Assembly: GCA_040876735.1 (NCBI GenBank)
Contig: JBBDPC010000006.1
Location: 1 to 41,933 of the forward strand
Direction of reading: 5' to 3'
Length of the DNA stretch: 41,933 nucleotides
Source of the DNA: Natronomicrosphaera sp040876735
Lineage (GTDB): Bacteria > Planctomycetota > Phycisphaerae > Phycisphaerales > Phycisphaeraceae
A program made the position numbers and the translations under genes. Below the pieces are notes generated by a model. That model ran no database searches and had not been told where the DNA came from. It saw only the letters and a list, made by a program, of their open reading frames with translations. Below are positions 20,770 through 28,710 of this stretch, piece after piece (position 1 is the stretch's first letter; every line of letters begins with the position of its first letter).

Positions 20770-21743
20770 GCGTACGCGTTGGGGGCCTCGCCGCCGGGGC
20801 CGGGGAAAATCTCGTCGATGCGGGCACGCGTGGCCTCGTCGAGCTGGATGTCCAGCGCCTTGGCTGCCCCTTCGAACTGGTCGAGCGTACGCGGGCCGAT
20901 GATCGGGGCGGTGACGGCCGGGTTGTGCAGCAGCCACGCCAGGGCGACCTCGCCGGGCTTGTGGCCCAGCTCCCGGCAGAGCTTTTCCCACGGTTCGAGT
21001 TGGGCGCGGTGCTTTTCGACGTCGACCTTCTGACGCCGGCCCATCTCCTGCTTCTCCAGCAGCCCGCCCAGCCAGCCGCCCGCCAAGGGGCTCCAGGGAA
21101 TCAGCCCGATGCCCAGTTCCCGGCAGCAGGGCACGACTTCCAGTTCCACGGTGCGGTTGGCCAGATTGTAGACGCTCTGCTCGCTGACCAGCCCGGTGAG
21201 CCCGCGCTGGAGGCCGAGCGTGTGGCAGCGGGCGATGTCCCAGCCGGCGAAGTTGCTCGAGCCGACGTAGACGACCTTGCCCTGGCGGATGAGCGTCTCC
21301 ATCGCCTGCCAGATTTCGTCCCACGGACATTCGCGGTCGACGTGGTGCATCTGGTAGAGGTCGATCCGATCGGTCTGCAGCCGGCGGAGTGAGTCTTCGC
21401 AGTGGCGGATGATCTTGAGTGCGCTGAGGCGGCGCTGGTCGCGGTTGGGCTCGGGTTCGCCCTCGCGCGAAACGGGGTTGTAGACCTTGGTCGCCAGCAC
21501 GATCCGCTCGCGCCGCCCCTCCCCCTGCGCCAGCCATCGGCCGACCAGTTCCTCACAACTGCCGGCGTGGCTGTGCCCGGCGCCGTAGACATCGGCGGTG
21601 TCAAAGAAGTTCACCCCCGCCTCCAGCGCCTGGTCCATGATCGCGTGGCTGTCGGGTTCGGGCGACTGGCCCCCGAAGTTCATCGTGCCCAGGCACAGCG
21701 GGCTGACGACCAGGCCGGTTCGGCCCAGATGACGGTATTGCAT
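20763..21743 (-). CDS. Aldo/keto reductase
   Basis: ATG 21743 (MQYRHLGRTGLVVSPLCLGT) follows AAGGAGAAGAGCT; 326 aa. NAD(P)H-dependent carbonyl reductase with a TIM-barrel fold. The catalytic tetrad is visible: Asp and Tyr in NFFDTADVYG (about 46-54), Lys in VLATKVYN (about 85) and His in LYQMHHVD (about 131). The cofactor-binding end reads PIIGPRTLDQFEGAAKAL. It resembles the YajO/AKR11-like general stress and sugar-reductase group. The substrate cannot be read from the sequence. Forms a two-gene unit with the small membrane protein downstream. Confidence 0.92.
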   Translation of the reverse strand: MQYRHLGRTGLVVSPLCLGTMNFGGQSPEPDSHAIMDQALEAGVNFFDTADVYGAGHSHAGSCEELVGRWLAQGEGRRERIVLATKVYNPVSREGEPEPNRDQRRLSALKIIRHCEDSLRRLQTDRIDLYQMHHVDRECPWDEIWQAMETLIRQGKVVYVGSSNFAGWDIARCHTLGLQRGLTGLVSEQSVYNLANRTVELEVVPCCRELGIGLIPWSPLAGGWLGGLLEKQEMGRRQKVDVEKHRAQLEPWEKLCRELGHKPGEVALAWLLHNPAVTAPIIGPRTLDQFEGAAKALDIQLDEATRARIDEIFPGPGGEAPNAYAW

Positions 21744-22148
21744 AGCTCTTCTCCTTGCGGTGCTCCAGGGCGAGACGCCCCTCCAAATGAGGACGGTTGC
21801 CGAGGGTCTGTACTGCGGCGCTGCGTCACGCCACCGGCCATCTTAACGCCGTTGCCGCAAGCAGGCGCACCAGGTTGCGTGAGCGACGCCGAGCCTGGTC
21901 GCAAGCGGCCGCTGCCCCGCGGGTGAGCCGATGCGCTGGCCGGCCACGGCCGAAGCAGAAAGCGCTTGCAGCAGAGGAGAGACGCTTCCTTTGCGCGGGT
22001 CATTCCCCGGGGAACGCGCTGCCATCATCGACTGCCCGCAGCGCCGCCGTCATTCACGAGAAAGGCTCAAGAGCAGTGAAAGCGGCCTGAAGCCGCAGGT
22101 GCGCGGCTGTCCGTGCTTGCGGGCAGGGCGGTGAAGGTCATCGTGGTC

Positions 22149-22170
22149 GCATGACGCAATATTGTCATGG
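22149..22170 (+). promoter_or_regulatory. Shared upstream motif, copy 1
   Basis: GACGCAATATTGTCATGG (22153-22170), preceded by GCAT. It matches 16 of 18 positions at 24728-24745, and its first part matches 12 of 14 at 24707-24720. Partly dyad-symmetric around CAATATTG. Candidate regulator site or promoter. Confidence 0.5.
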
Positions 22171-22174
22171 AAAG

Positions 22175-22215
22175 AATACATCGGGATATATCCCGCCTCC
22201 CGGGGGCGATGTATT
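22175..22215. promoter_or_regulatory. Nested palindromes before the M23-like gene
   Basis: The inner perfect palindrome CGGGATATATCCCG (22182-22195) lies within longer inverted arms AATACATCG (22175-22183) and CGATGTATT (22207-22215). About 45 nt upstream of the start codon, it suits an operator or a 5' leader structure. Confidence 0.55.
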
Positions 22216-22259
22216 TTAGAAACTGGTGAATGCATGTCGGCCCGGGGTCTGGAGACGCC

Positions 22260-23213
22260 ATGTCTGTTCTTGGAAAGCACGCTCGGTCCACACTGGTTCC
22301 TGTCGAGATGGATCATGGCGACGAGGTTGCATTCACATTCACGAACGGGGAAACCCGTCGCATCACGCTGCTGGAAACAGACGCTCGCGTCACCTACACC
22401 ACGCTCGACACGCCGAAGGTGCAACAGGGCGGCGCGGTGACCAATTACGAATTCACGGCGACGCTCGAGATCGACGGCCGGCAGCACACGCTCTGGCGCG
22501 AGGTGGCGACCCAGCGCAGCTTTTACGAGCCGTGGCTCATCGACGGCATGGCGATCTACCTCGACGCGGTGAGCGATATCTTCGACTTCCTCACCGAGCA
22601 GCATGGCGACTGCCGGCCCCGCAAAGCCGCTCGCCTGGCGATCCACGAGGCCGACCAGTCGATCTGCCCGGATCTGCTGCATCCCTGGTGCCCGCTGCCG
22701 CCCGGCGGCCTGAACATCACCGACTGCTACAACGGCGAAGACTGCTGGCTTGGCGCCTACTTTGGCGCCGCGGCCCATGGCGGGCTGGACATCAACCACC
22801 CCGCGGGCGTGCCGATCTTCGCGCCGTTCGACATCGACGACCACGAGATGTTCAACACCACCTACGCCGGCCAGAACAACAACCGCTGGCGGGGTCAGCA
22901 CACCTGGCCGGACGGGTCCACCTGGGTCATTCAGGTCCATCACCTGATCGGCCTGACCGACTGCCGTGAGCATCAGCCGATTCCCGCCGGCCGGCAGATG
23001 GCGCGCGGGGCCGGGGTGGGCGTCGGATCGCATGAGCACAGCCACTTCGTCTTCGCCGTGATCGAGCCGGGGCAGATGTTCGAGGACCGCGTCCTGCTCG
23101 ACCCCTGGATCCTGTTCCGGCAGATGTACATCGACCAGCACGGCCGTAAGGGGGCGGGCCATGCCCGGCAAGAAACCGTCCCATCGTTCACACCCAGCAA
23201 GGTGGCACGCTGA
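22260..23213 (+). CDS. M23 (LytM)-like metallopeptidase domain protein
   Basis: ATG 22260 (MSVLGKHARSTLVPV) lies 5 nt after GGAG; 317 aa. An upstream in-frame ATG at 22230 lacks a ribosome site. The C-terminal half has the M23 zinc signature: HGGLDINHPAGVPIFAPFD (H-x3-D) and SHEHSHFVFAVI (H-x-H), the metal ligands of lysostaphin-type endopeptidases, which cut peptidoglycan or related cross-links. The N-terminal half is beta-rich and not recognised. No signal peptide is visible, unusual for a cell-wall enzyme. It ends 48 nt before the next gene. It may act on a secreted or modified substrate, but metal ligands alone do not prove activity. Confidence 0.72.
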   Translation: MSVLGKHARSTLVPVEMDHGDEVAFTFTNGETRRITLLETDARVTYTTLDTPKVQQGGAVTNYEFTATLEIDGRQHTLWREVATQRSFYEPWLIDGMAIYLDAVSDIFDFLTEQHGDCRPRKAARLAIHEADQSICPDLLHPWCPLPPGGLNITDCYNGEDCWLGAYFGAAAHGGLDINHPAGVPIFAPFDIDDHEMFNTTYAGQNNNRWRGQHTWPDGSTWVIQVHHLIGLTDCREHQPIPAGRQMARGAGVGVGSHEHSHFVFAVIEPGQMFEDRVLLDPWILFRQMYIDQHGRKGAGHARQETVPSFTPSKVAR

Positions 23214-23261
23214 GCCAACCTGCTCAGTCCCCTTGATCTCATCCCATCAGGAGAATCAATC

Positions 23262-24590
23262 GTGATCCGATCTTCATTCATGCACCGTCGTCACGTAACT
23301 GGCGGGTGGTCTTGGCTTGCCATGTTCGCCCTGCTCGCCTGCGCAAGCCCGCTCATGGCCGATGGGCTCCCGGCGTCGCGCGTGCCTGATTCGTTCGGCG
23401 TGAACGTCTCCGGGATCGACCTGACCGACGACGACTTTGAAAGGATGACGGAGCTGAATGTCCACTGGGTCCGCCGAGGCATCCTGTGGACGCAGGTCGA
23501 AAAGGAGAAAGGCGAGTTCACCTGGGATCAGGCCGACGCGTTTGTCAATGAATTGGAGGAGCACGGCCTCGGGCTGGTGAGCCCGGTGGCGTTCGGCAAC
23601 ACGCTGTATGAGCCGGGCCAGCACTGGATCGGCGTGCGGACCGAGGCCGGCCGGGAGGGCTACGCCAACTATGCCGCCAACCTCGTCGGCCGGTACAAGG
23701 ACAAGAAGATCATCTGGGAGATCTGGAACGAGCCCAACGGTTCGTTCTGGGAGCCCGAGGCCAACGCCGACCAGTTCATGGACATGGTCGACGTGGCCAT
23801 CCCCCGCATGCGTGAGGCCGACCCCGACTGCACGATCGTCGGCCCCTCGCTCTACAACATCGGTTGGCCCAAGGCGATGGCCTGGCTGGAGGTCTGCCTG
23901 CAGCGCGGGCTGCACGAGAAGGTCGACGGCATCTCCTTCCACTCCTACGCCGGGCGGAATACCAACTCCCAGCCCGAACTGAACATCCAGTGGCACCAGG
24001 AGCTCCGCGCCCTGCTCGCCAAGTACGGCGCGCCCGAAGACTACCCCATCATCCAGAGCGAGTACGGCATCAACGTGCAGTCGCACGAGTTCTCCGGCTC
24101 GCGGATTGAGCGCGAGACGCAACAGGCCCAGACGGTCACACGCTCCTACCTGATCATGCTCATGCTGGAGATGCCCGTCAACATCCACTATGAGTGGCAG
24201 TCCCGCACCAAATCGACCCGTGGCGACAAGGGCCTGATCAACCGCGATGGCACCACCGCCATCGCCTACGACGCCTTCAACGTCCTGACCGACCTCCTCG
24301 ACGGCTACGCGGTCGACCGCCGGCTCGCAGGCCATGACGCGGATGACTACATCCTGGTTCTCACGAACAGCGACGGCCACACCCGCCTCGCCGCCTGGAC
24401 CACCGCCGAGCCGCATGAGGTGGCCATTCCCGTCAACCACGCCGACGCGGCCGACGTGTGGGACCTGCTGGGCGAGAAGCACGGCGTCGAGGTGGAGGAT
24501 GGCATGATCTCGATCCAGCTCGACCACGGCCCGACCTACGTGGGGCTGGGCGCCGGTTCGGTCGGCGAGACGGCCGCCGTCGACCGCTGA
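23262..24590 (+). CDS. Secreted glycoside hydrolase, clan GH-A (GH5/GH39-like)
   Basis: GTG 23262 follows AGGAGA with a 7-nt gap; 442 aa. The signal peptide MIRSSFMHRRHVTGGWSWLA to SPLMADG has a cleavage site near AMA/ADG. The TIM-barrel clan GH-A features are clear: WEIWNEPNGSFW with the acid/base Glu and IIQSEYGIN with the nucleophile Glu, plus GISFHSYAGR between. VHWVRRGILWTQVEKEKGEF is typical of GH39/GH5 relatives. The C-terminal about 100 residues form a beta-sandwich. The natural substrate is unknown; a plant or algal polysaccharide is likely from family habits. It is likely co-transcribed with the M23-like gene (48 nt gap). Confidence 0.82.
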   Translation: MIRSSFMHRRHVTGGWSWLAMFALLACASPLMADGLPASRVPDSFGVNVSGIDLTDDDFERMTELNVHWVRRGILWTQVEKEKGEFTWDQADAFVNELEEHGLGLVSPVAFGNTLYEPGQHWIGVRTEAGREGYANYAANLVGRYKDKKIIWEIWNEPNGSFWEPEANADQFMDMVDVAIPRMREADPDCTIVGPSLYNIGWPKAMAWLEVCLQRGLHEKVDGISFHSYAGRNTNSQPELNIQWHQELRALLAKYGAPEDYPIIQSEYGINVQSHEFSGSRIERETQQAQTVTRSYLIMLMLEMPVNIHYEWQSRTKSTRGDKGLINRDGTTAIAYDAFNVLTDLLDGYAVDRRLAGHDADDYILVLTNSDGHTRLAAWTTAEPHEVAIPVNHADAADVWDLLGEKHGVEVEDGMISIQLDHGPTYVGLGAGSVGETAAVDR

Positions 24591-24702
24591 TCGACCCACG
24601 ACGCACCCGCCGGTGCTCTGGGTGTGATTCTCCATCGGGAGCCGGGAAACACGTCAAGGGTGCCAGTGGTGTGAATCCCCCGAGCGGCTGTTTCGGCACA
24701 AC

Positions 24703-24745
24703 GCATGACGGAAAATTGTCTACCTGCGACGCAATCTTGTAATGG
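24703..24745 (+). promoter_or_regulatory. Shared upstream motif, copies 2 and 3, upstream of the PEP-CTERM gene
   Basis: Copy 2 is GACGGAAAATTGTC (24707-24720), preceded by GCAT. Copy 3 is GACGCAATCTTGTAATGG (24728-24745). Their starts are 21 bp apart, two helical turns, which favours tandem binding by one regulator. The sites are 166-208 bp before the start codon. Confidence 0.5.
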
Positions 24746-24910
24746 CGGGCTCGCAGAGGTGTGGTATCTTACATCGCGGTGAACCATTGTTTGAGACGTA
24801 ATGGCACATCTGGATCGAGGCATATCCGGTGGGCAATGTTCGTGCATGAGCGGATGACTGTGTCCGGCATGCTTCTTCAATCCCCCCAGTTTTGTAAGAG
24901 GAGATTCGAC

Positions 24911-25825
24911 ATGATTTTTCAATTGACCAGCAAGGCTGTGATGGCTGGTGTGGCGGCACTGCCCCTGCTCGCAGGTGCGGGTACGGCCGACGCCGCGACG
25001 GTCAGCCTTGACAGTTCCGCGACCAGTTCCATTTTCGACGAGGCCAGCGGCACGAATGACGTGGAAACCATGTCCTACACCAACAACAGTGACTTCCTCA
25101 CCGTCACTGTCCATGCCGGGTCCACCGACAAGGACATCGACAACAGTGCCAGCGCGCCGACGGTGACCTACAACGGCGTGACGATGAATCTGGTCCATGC
25201 GAATGTCGGCAACACCAACAGGAACACGGCTGTCTACAGCCTGGCGAACCCGGCCACGGGCGCGAACGACCTGACGGTGGATTGGGGCACCGAGTTGTTC
25301 AGCGCCGACGGCAAGGATGCGCTCAAGGAGGACGGCCAGTGGATGTTCTCGGCGCAGAGCCTGTCGAATGTGAACCACGCGAACCCCTTCGCCGCGATCA
25401 CCACGCTTGGTAACGCCGGCAAGGACGCCGATGACGGCACTTGGAGTACGGTCATCGAGAGCGATTTCGCCGGCGCCCTCTCGGCCGGCGACCTGTTCAC
25501 GCTGATGGAGACCCTTGATGGCGGCAACCCTGTCCCGGACTACCATACGCCCGACAGCACGGTGACCGGGCAATACACGGAGGCAATCGGTGGTCTCCGA
25601 CAGGCCGCCGGCATGACGGCCTCGTTGCTCGCCAGCGACATCTCCAACGGCGATGAACTGGTCGTGACCCAGGGCGTGGTCGGCAACAACACCATGGCTG
25701 ACGGGAACCCGGCAAGGAAGACCGGCGACCGAATCGCTGTCGTCTACAACGCCGTACCCGAACCCGCTTCGCTGAGCCTGCTGGCGGCCGGCGGGCTGTT
25801 GATGTTGTCGCGGCGTCGACGGTAA
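24911..25825 (+). CDS. PEP-CTERM secreted surface protein
   Basis: ATG 24911 follows GAGGAG; 304 aa. An N-terminal signal peptide (MIFQLTSKAVMAGVAALPLL, cleavage after ADA) and a C-terminal sorting signal VPEPASLSLLAAGGLLMLSRRRR-type tail: PEP motif, hydrophobic helix, then four arginines. Known PEP-CTERM proteins are processed by exosortase and often attach to exopolysaccharide. The mature part is Thr/Ser/Asn/Asp-rich, cysteine-free and probably beta-sheet; no enzyme motif is seen. A matching exosortase is not in this window. Upstream sites at 24703-24745 suggest regulation. Confidence 0.92.
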   Translation: MIFQLTSKAVMAGVAALPLLAGAGTADAATVSLDSSATSSIFDEASGTNDVETMSYTNNSDFLTVTVHAGSTDKDIDNSASAPTVTYNGVTMNLVHANVGNTNRNTAVYSLANPATGANDLTVDWGTELFSADGKDALKEDGQWMFSAQSLSNVNHANPFAAITTLGNAGKDADDGTWSTVIESDFAGALSAGDLFTLMETLDGGNPVPDYHTPDSTVTGQYTEAIGGLRQAAGMTASLLASDISNGDELVVTQGVVGNNTMADGNPARKTGDRIAVVYNAVPEPASLSLLAAGGLLMLSRRRR

Positions 25826-25961
25826 AGACTGACTTTCGCTCCGGGATTTCGGGGTTTCGGGTGTCCGGGGGGCGGACTTTGTTTTCCGCCCGGTCAGCGC
25901 CGTCACCGGCGCTGATCGGCTTCCCTCTCGGTCAGTTTCCCGTCATCGCGAAAGGAACGTC

Positions 25962-26744
25962 ATGGCATACGCTTCACACACGACGAAACCGCACAAGCCC
26001 GGCTTCACCCTCATCGAACTGTTGGTGGTCATCAGCATCATTGCCTTGCTGATCGCCCTGCTGCTGCCGGCCCTGGAAGCAGCCCGGGCCTCGGCACGCA
26101 ACGCCGCCTGCCTGAGCAACAAGCGGCAGATCGGCATCGCCATCCGGGCCTATGCGGCCGACTTTAAGGGCTTCATGCCCTCTCACCGCAATGTCGAGCC
26201 CGGGCACGGGACGCGCTGGTGGCACGAGTTCTATGTCGCCGGCGGTACCAGTTCGTCGGGGGGCTATCTCGATTCCGAGGACAACCTGGTCATCCGGTGC
26301 CCGGAGATGGAGAGCGGCACCTACGGCAGCTACCAGTCGCAATCCACCGGCTGGAGCGAGGACGAGAAGTTCTGGGAAAGCGGAAATTGGACGGAGGATG
26401 ACGGCACCTTCCGGGGCATCCTGATCGACCAGGTGCCTTGGCCATCGGCGCTGATGGTCAACGCCTGCACCTCGAAGGTCAGCCGGAACCTGACGTCGGT
26501 AACGGTGGGCAATGGCAATCCCCAGTTCAGTCACAACATGGTCGGCCCCGGCGGCGGATGGAAGGGTGTGTGGCTGGTTCACCCCGGCGGGACAAGCGGG
26601 ACCACCGCAGGCCTACATGCGGACGGCCACGCCAGTTCGCTGGGCGGGCAAGGCCTGCTCGCGCTCTACAACGCCCGCGCCACCGACGGCGGTCAGACCG
26701 GCATCCGCGAATGGTTCGACAGAGAAGGCACCATAAACCCGTGA
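25962..26744 (+). CDS. Type II/IV pseudopilin-like protein with C-terminal HADGHA motif
   Basis: ATG 25962 follows AAAGGAA; 260 aa. A short leader KPHKPG, then FTLIELLVVISIIALLIALL with Glu at +5 is the classic prepilin site: cleaved and N-methylated by a prepilin peptidase. The remainder holds GHGTRWWHEFYVAGG and near the end AGLHADGHASSL, the histidine-Asp-Gly motif typical of the very abundant planctomycete pseudopilin family (DUF1559-related). Inserted into a membrane-spanning pseudopilus or surface structure; the cargo is unknown. The gene follows the PEP-CTERM gene by 136 nt. Confidence 0.9.
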   Translation: MAYASHTTKPHKPGFTLIELLVVISIIALLIALLLPALEAARASARNAACLSNKRQIGIAIRAYAADFKGFMPSHRNVEPGHGTRWWHEFYVAGGTSSSGGYLDSEDNLVIRCPEMESGTYGSYQSQSTGWSEDEKFWESGNWTEDDGTFRGILIDQVPWPSALMVNACTSKVSRNLTSVTVGNGNPQFSHNMVGPGGGWKGVWLVHPGGTSGTTAGLHADGHASSLGGQGLLALYNARATDGGQTGIREWFDREGTINP

Positions 26745-26927
26745 GTGGGTTCGCCGCGGAACTGGGGCCGCGGTGCAGTGCGCGCCTGTGCGATTCCCGA
26801 ACCCGCCGTTCGTTTTGTGCATGACAGCGATAGACCCCCCGCGACATCAGGTGGCCGGGGACTTGCTCCGGGCCGGTTGGTTTGCGCCCGTGCTTGCCTG
26901 GCTGCGTGCCTTTGAAGGCGGCTGGCC

Positions 26928-27075
26928 GGCGACGACTATCCGTCGTTCAGCATCACGCCGGATGAAAACGACGGCTTGAACCTCGACAGCCTGTCGCTCA
27001 ACGCCACAACGTCCTGGGGCTCGTCAACGCCGGTCGCCTGGAACGTGGGCGTGCCTATCGTTCAATCGACGGGTT
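26928..27075 (+). pseudogene. Fragment of a secreted surface protein
   Basis: One frame reads GDDYPSFSITPDENDGLNLD and then SLSLNATTSWGSSTPVAWNV before it dissolves; a later frame has FNPTDAQTFVHGQDIGV. There is no start codon nearby and no complete domain. This style is typical of PEP-CTERM protein cores. Identity is uncertain; it is clearly not an intact gene. Confidence 0.35.
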
Positions 27076-27137
27076 CAATCCCACCGACGCGCAGACCTTC
27101 GTGCATGGCCAGGACATCGGCGTCACCCGGCCCTGGC

Positions 27138-27217
27138 GGCGCAGGTGCAGTATCTCAAGATCGAGAACGAGATCCTCCACAGTAAGCTGCCCAAGCGGAT
27201 CACGGTGACGCCGGCGG
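27138..27217 (+). pseudogene. Transposase fragment (80 bp), copy A
   Basis: Matches 30102-30181 over 80 bp with only scattered mismatches, same strand. The encoded AQVQYLKIENEILHSKLPKR is the N-terminal leucine-zipper-like part of a planctomycete integrase-type transposase. The rest is missing. Confidence 0.7.
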
Positions 27218-27318
27218 CGCATCGCCCGGGAACTGGGCACGGGGTGCGGTGCCCGCGACGCTTGCTGCGAACCCGTTTCAGGGCAGGGGCGCCATCGGGG
27301 GTCACTTCCCGGCCCGGA

Positions 27319-28140
27319 TCAGCGGGAAAGCTCGACGCAGAACATCGGCTGATCCGAGGGAATGGCCAACGCCCCATCCGCCACCACACCTGAGCCGATC
27401 TCGTTCATGTGCCAGTCGATCAGCGTGTAGCGCATGCCATCGAGTGCCGGGCTCTGGGCCGTGGCCGCCACGCGTGCGACGAGGACCGGGGCTTCGCCGG
27501 CCTCGGTGCCCGTCGGCGGCTTGTAAGCGCTGAGCGAATCGCCGGTGCCCATTGTGAAGCCGGTGTTGAAGCTGGTGCTCACGATCGACAGCGACGCGTG
27601 GCGGGTCTCGGCCAACGGCTTGCCGCCGAGCGTGTGCAAGGCGAAGGCGATGTACTTCTCATCGTCGGTCACCGGGTCGGCAATGCCCTCGGGATTGTGG
27701 ATGCTCACGTCGCGGAGCGTGCCGCCGTGGTCGAGCGCCACGGTCGGGCCGACGTGGGCCAGAAGCCCGGTGAACGCCACGGCGCTAGGAGCATTGAGCT
27801 AGAGGTAGCCTGCTTTCCAGTCGAAGACGGTCTGCTCGGTGGGGATGTAGGGATTGTGCGTGTGCCGGTCTTCAAACCGCACGACCGGGCCGACCACCTC
27901 GTCGTCCTCCCGGGTCGGGTCGATGCGGATGCGCACGCCGTGCTGGTAGACCGTCTGGAACATGTCCATGCCCATGCTGCCGTAGCTGCCGGCATAGTCC
28001 ATGCTCTGCGGGTCGTAGAGCGACTTGCGGCCATAGATGAAGATCGTCGGCTCCGGCGCCGGCCGAGCAGCTCGCCGCGAAAGATGTGACCGGCGGCGCG
28101 CATCATGGCGGTTTGCACTTCGTCGTAGTAGGTGTATTTA
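27319..28140 (-). pseudogene. Broken sugar-hydrolase-like gene, C-terminal half, with stop and frameshift
   Basis: On the minus strand, KYTYYDEVQTAMMRAAGHIF shifts frame near 28055 into PTIFIYGRKSLYDPQSMDYA and on to FDWKAGYL, where a TAG (27799-27801) interrupts. The same frame continues LNAPSAVAFTGLLAHVGPTV, through IHNPEGIADPV and LHTLGGKPLAETR to a stop at 27319. This resembles the C-terminal domain of large planctomycete glycosidases or sugar hydrolases, a resemblance from memory. Two lesions in one reading path, and neighbouring fragments, argue for decay. Confidence 0.55.
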
Positions 28141-28369
28141 GTTCGATTCCCGCGAGGGCGGAACGGGGCCTTCGGGTTGGGCCGTGATTCGGGCATGATC
28201 GCGGTGACGGGCATGGAGACCCCTTCACCTGCGGCAGCAGGTGGGCGATCGGCTCGGCCAGTTCGCCGATCGGGTGACGGTTGGCCGCCTTGCGCAGGTC
28301 CTCGGCCGTCACGCCGCGCGCCGCGTACAGCGCCATGTATTGATCCACCAGTCCGTCCCATCGTCGCAT
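28103..28369 (-). pseudogene. 5' remnant, possibly of a site-specific integrase
   Basis: ATG 28369, with AAGGAACC upstream, starts MRRWDGLVDQYMALYAARGV, resembling the N-terminal core-binding domain of planctomycete tyrosine recombinases. Downstream the frame drifts into Pro/Arg-rich noise and overlaps the other fragment. No catalytic Arg or Tyr. Identification is weak. Confidence 0.3.
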
Positions 28370-28710
28370 CGGAGGTTCCTTCAGATCCGCAGGCATTGAC
28401 CGCGTCAGCCCTGCCCCGGATGCCTCCATGCCACGATCCGCGCACAAAAACAGCCGTCGCCCCAAGCGACGGCCCGAATCGTGTACTTTACCCGACAATA
28501 CGACGCCCGATATGACGATCCCGGAACCACGCGGAGACTCGGGATTGAACTACACATGGTTTTTCCCTCAAACCCTGAGCGTGGTTTGATAAACTTTCCT
28601 GACGATGGTGACGCTCGTCGCCCATGCAGTTACACGCACGGTTGTGCTTTCGGTACGATAGATACCGCACACCACCGACTGATCCTTCAAACTTAACTAT
28701 CGAGTTGATT
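28370..28710. other. Gap between graveyard and lipoprotein gene
   Basis: 341 bp without a supported gene. 28480-28710 is less GC-rich than its surroundings and probably holds the lipoprotein promoter. No confident -35/-10 pair is identified. Confidence 0.4.

Larger units (their letters stand above)
21744..22259. other. Intergenic regulatory region upstream of the M23-like gene
   Basis: 516 bp without a supported gene. It holds an AAGCGCTT palindrome at 21960-21967, similar to CG-centred LacI-family operators, a weak REP-like hairpin near 22080-22100, the shared motif at 22149-22170 and a nested palindrome at 22175-22215. The 22140-22220 stretch is markedly more AT-rich than the surroundings and probably contains the promoter. 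Confidence 0.5.

Noticed and set aside
25839..25880. Heptamer-type repeat after the PEP-CTERM gene
   Set aside because: GGGATTTCGGGGTTTCGGG is similar in style but has only two to three poor units and no inverted arm.
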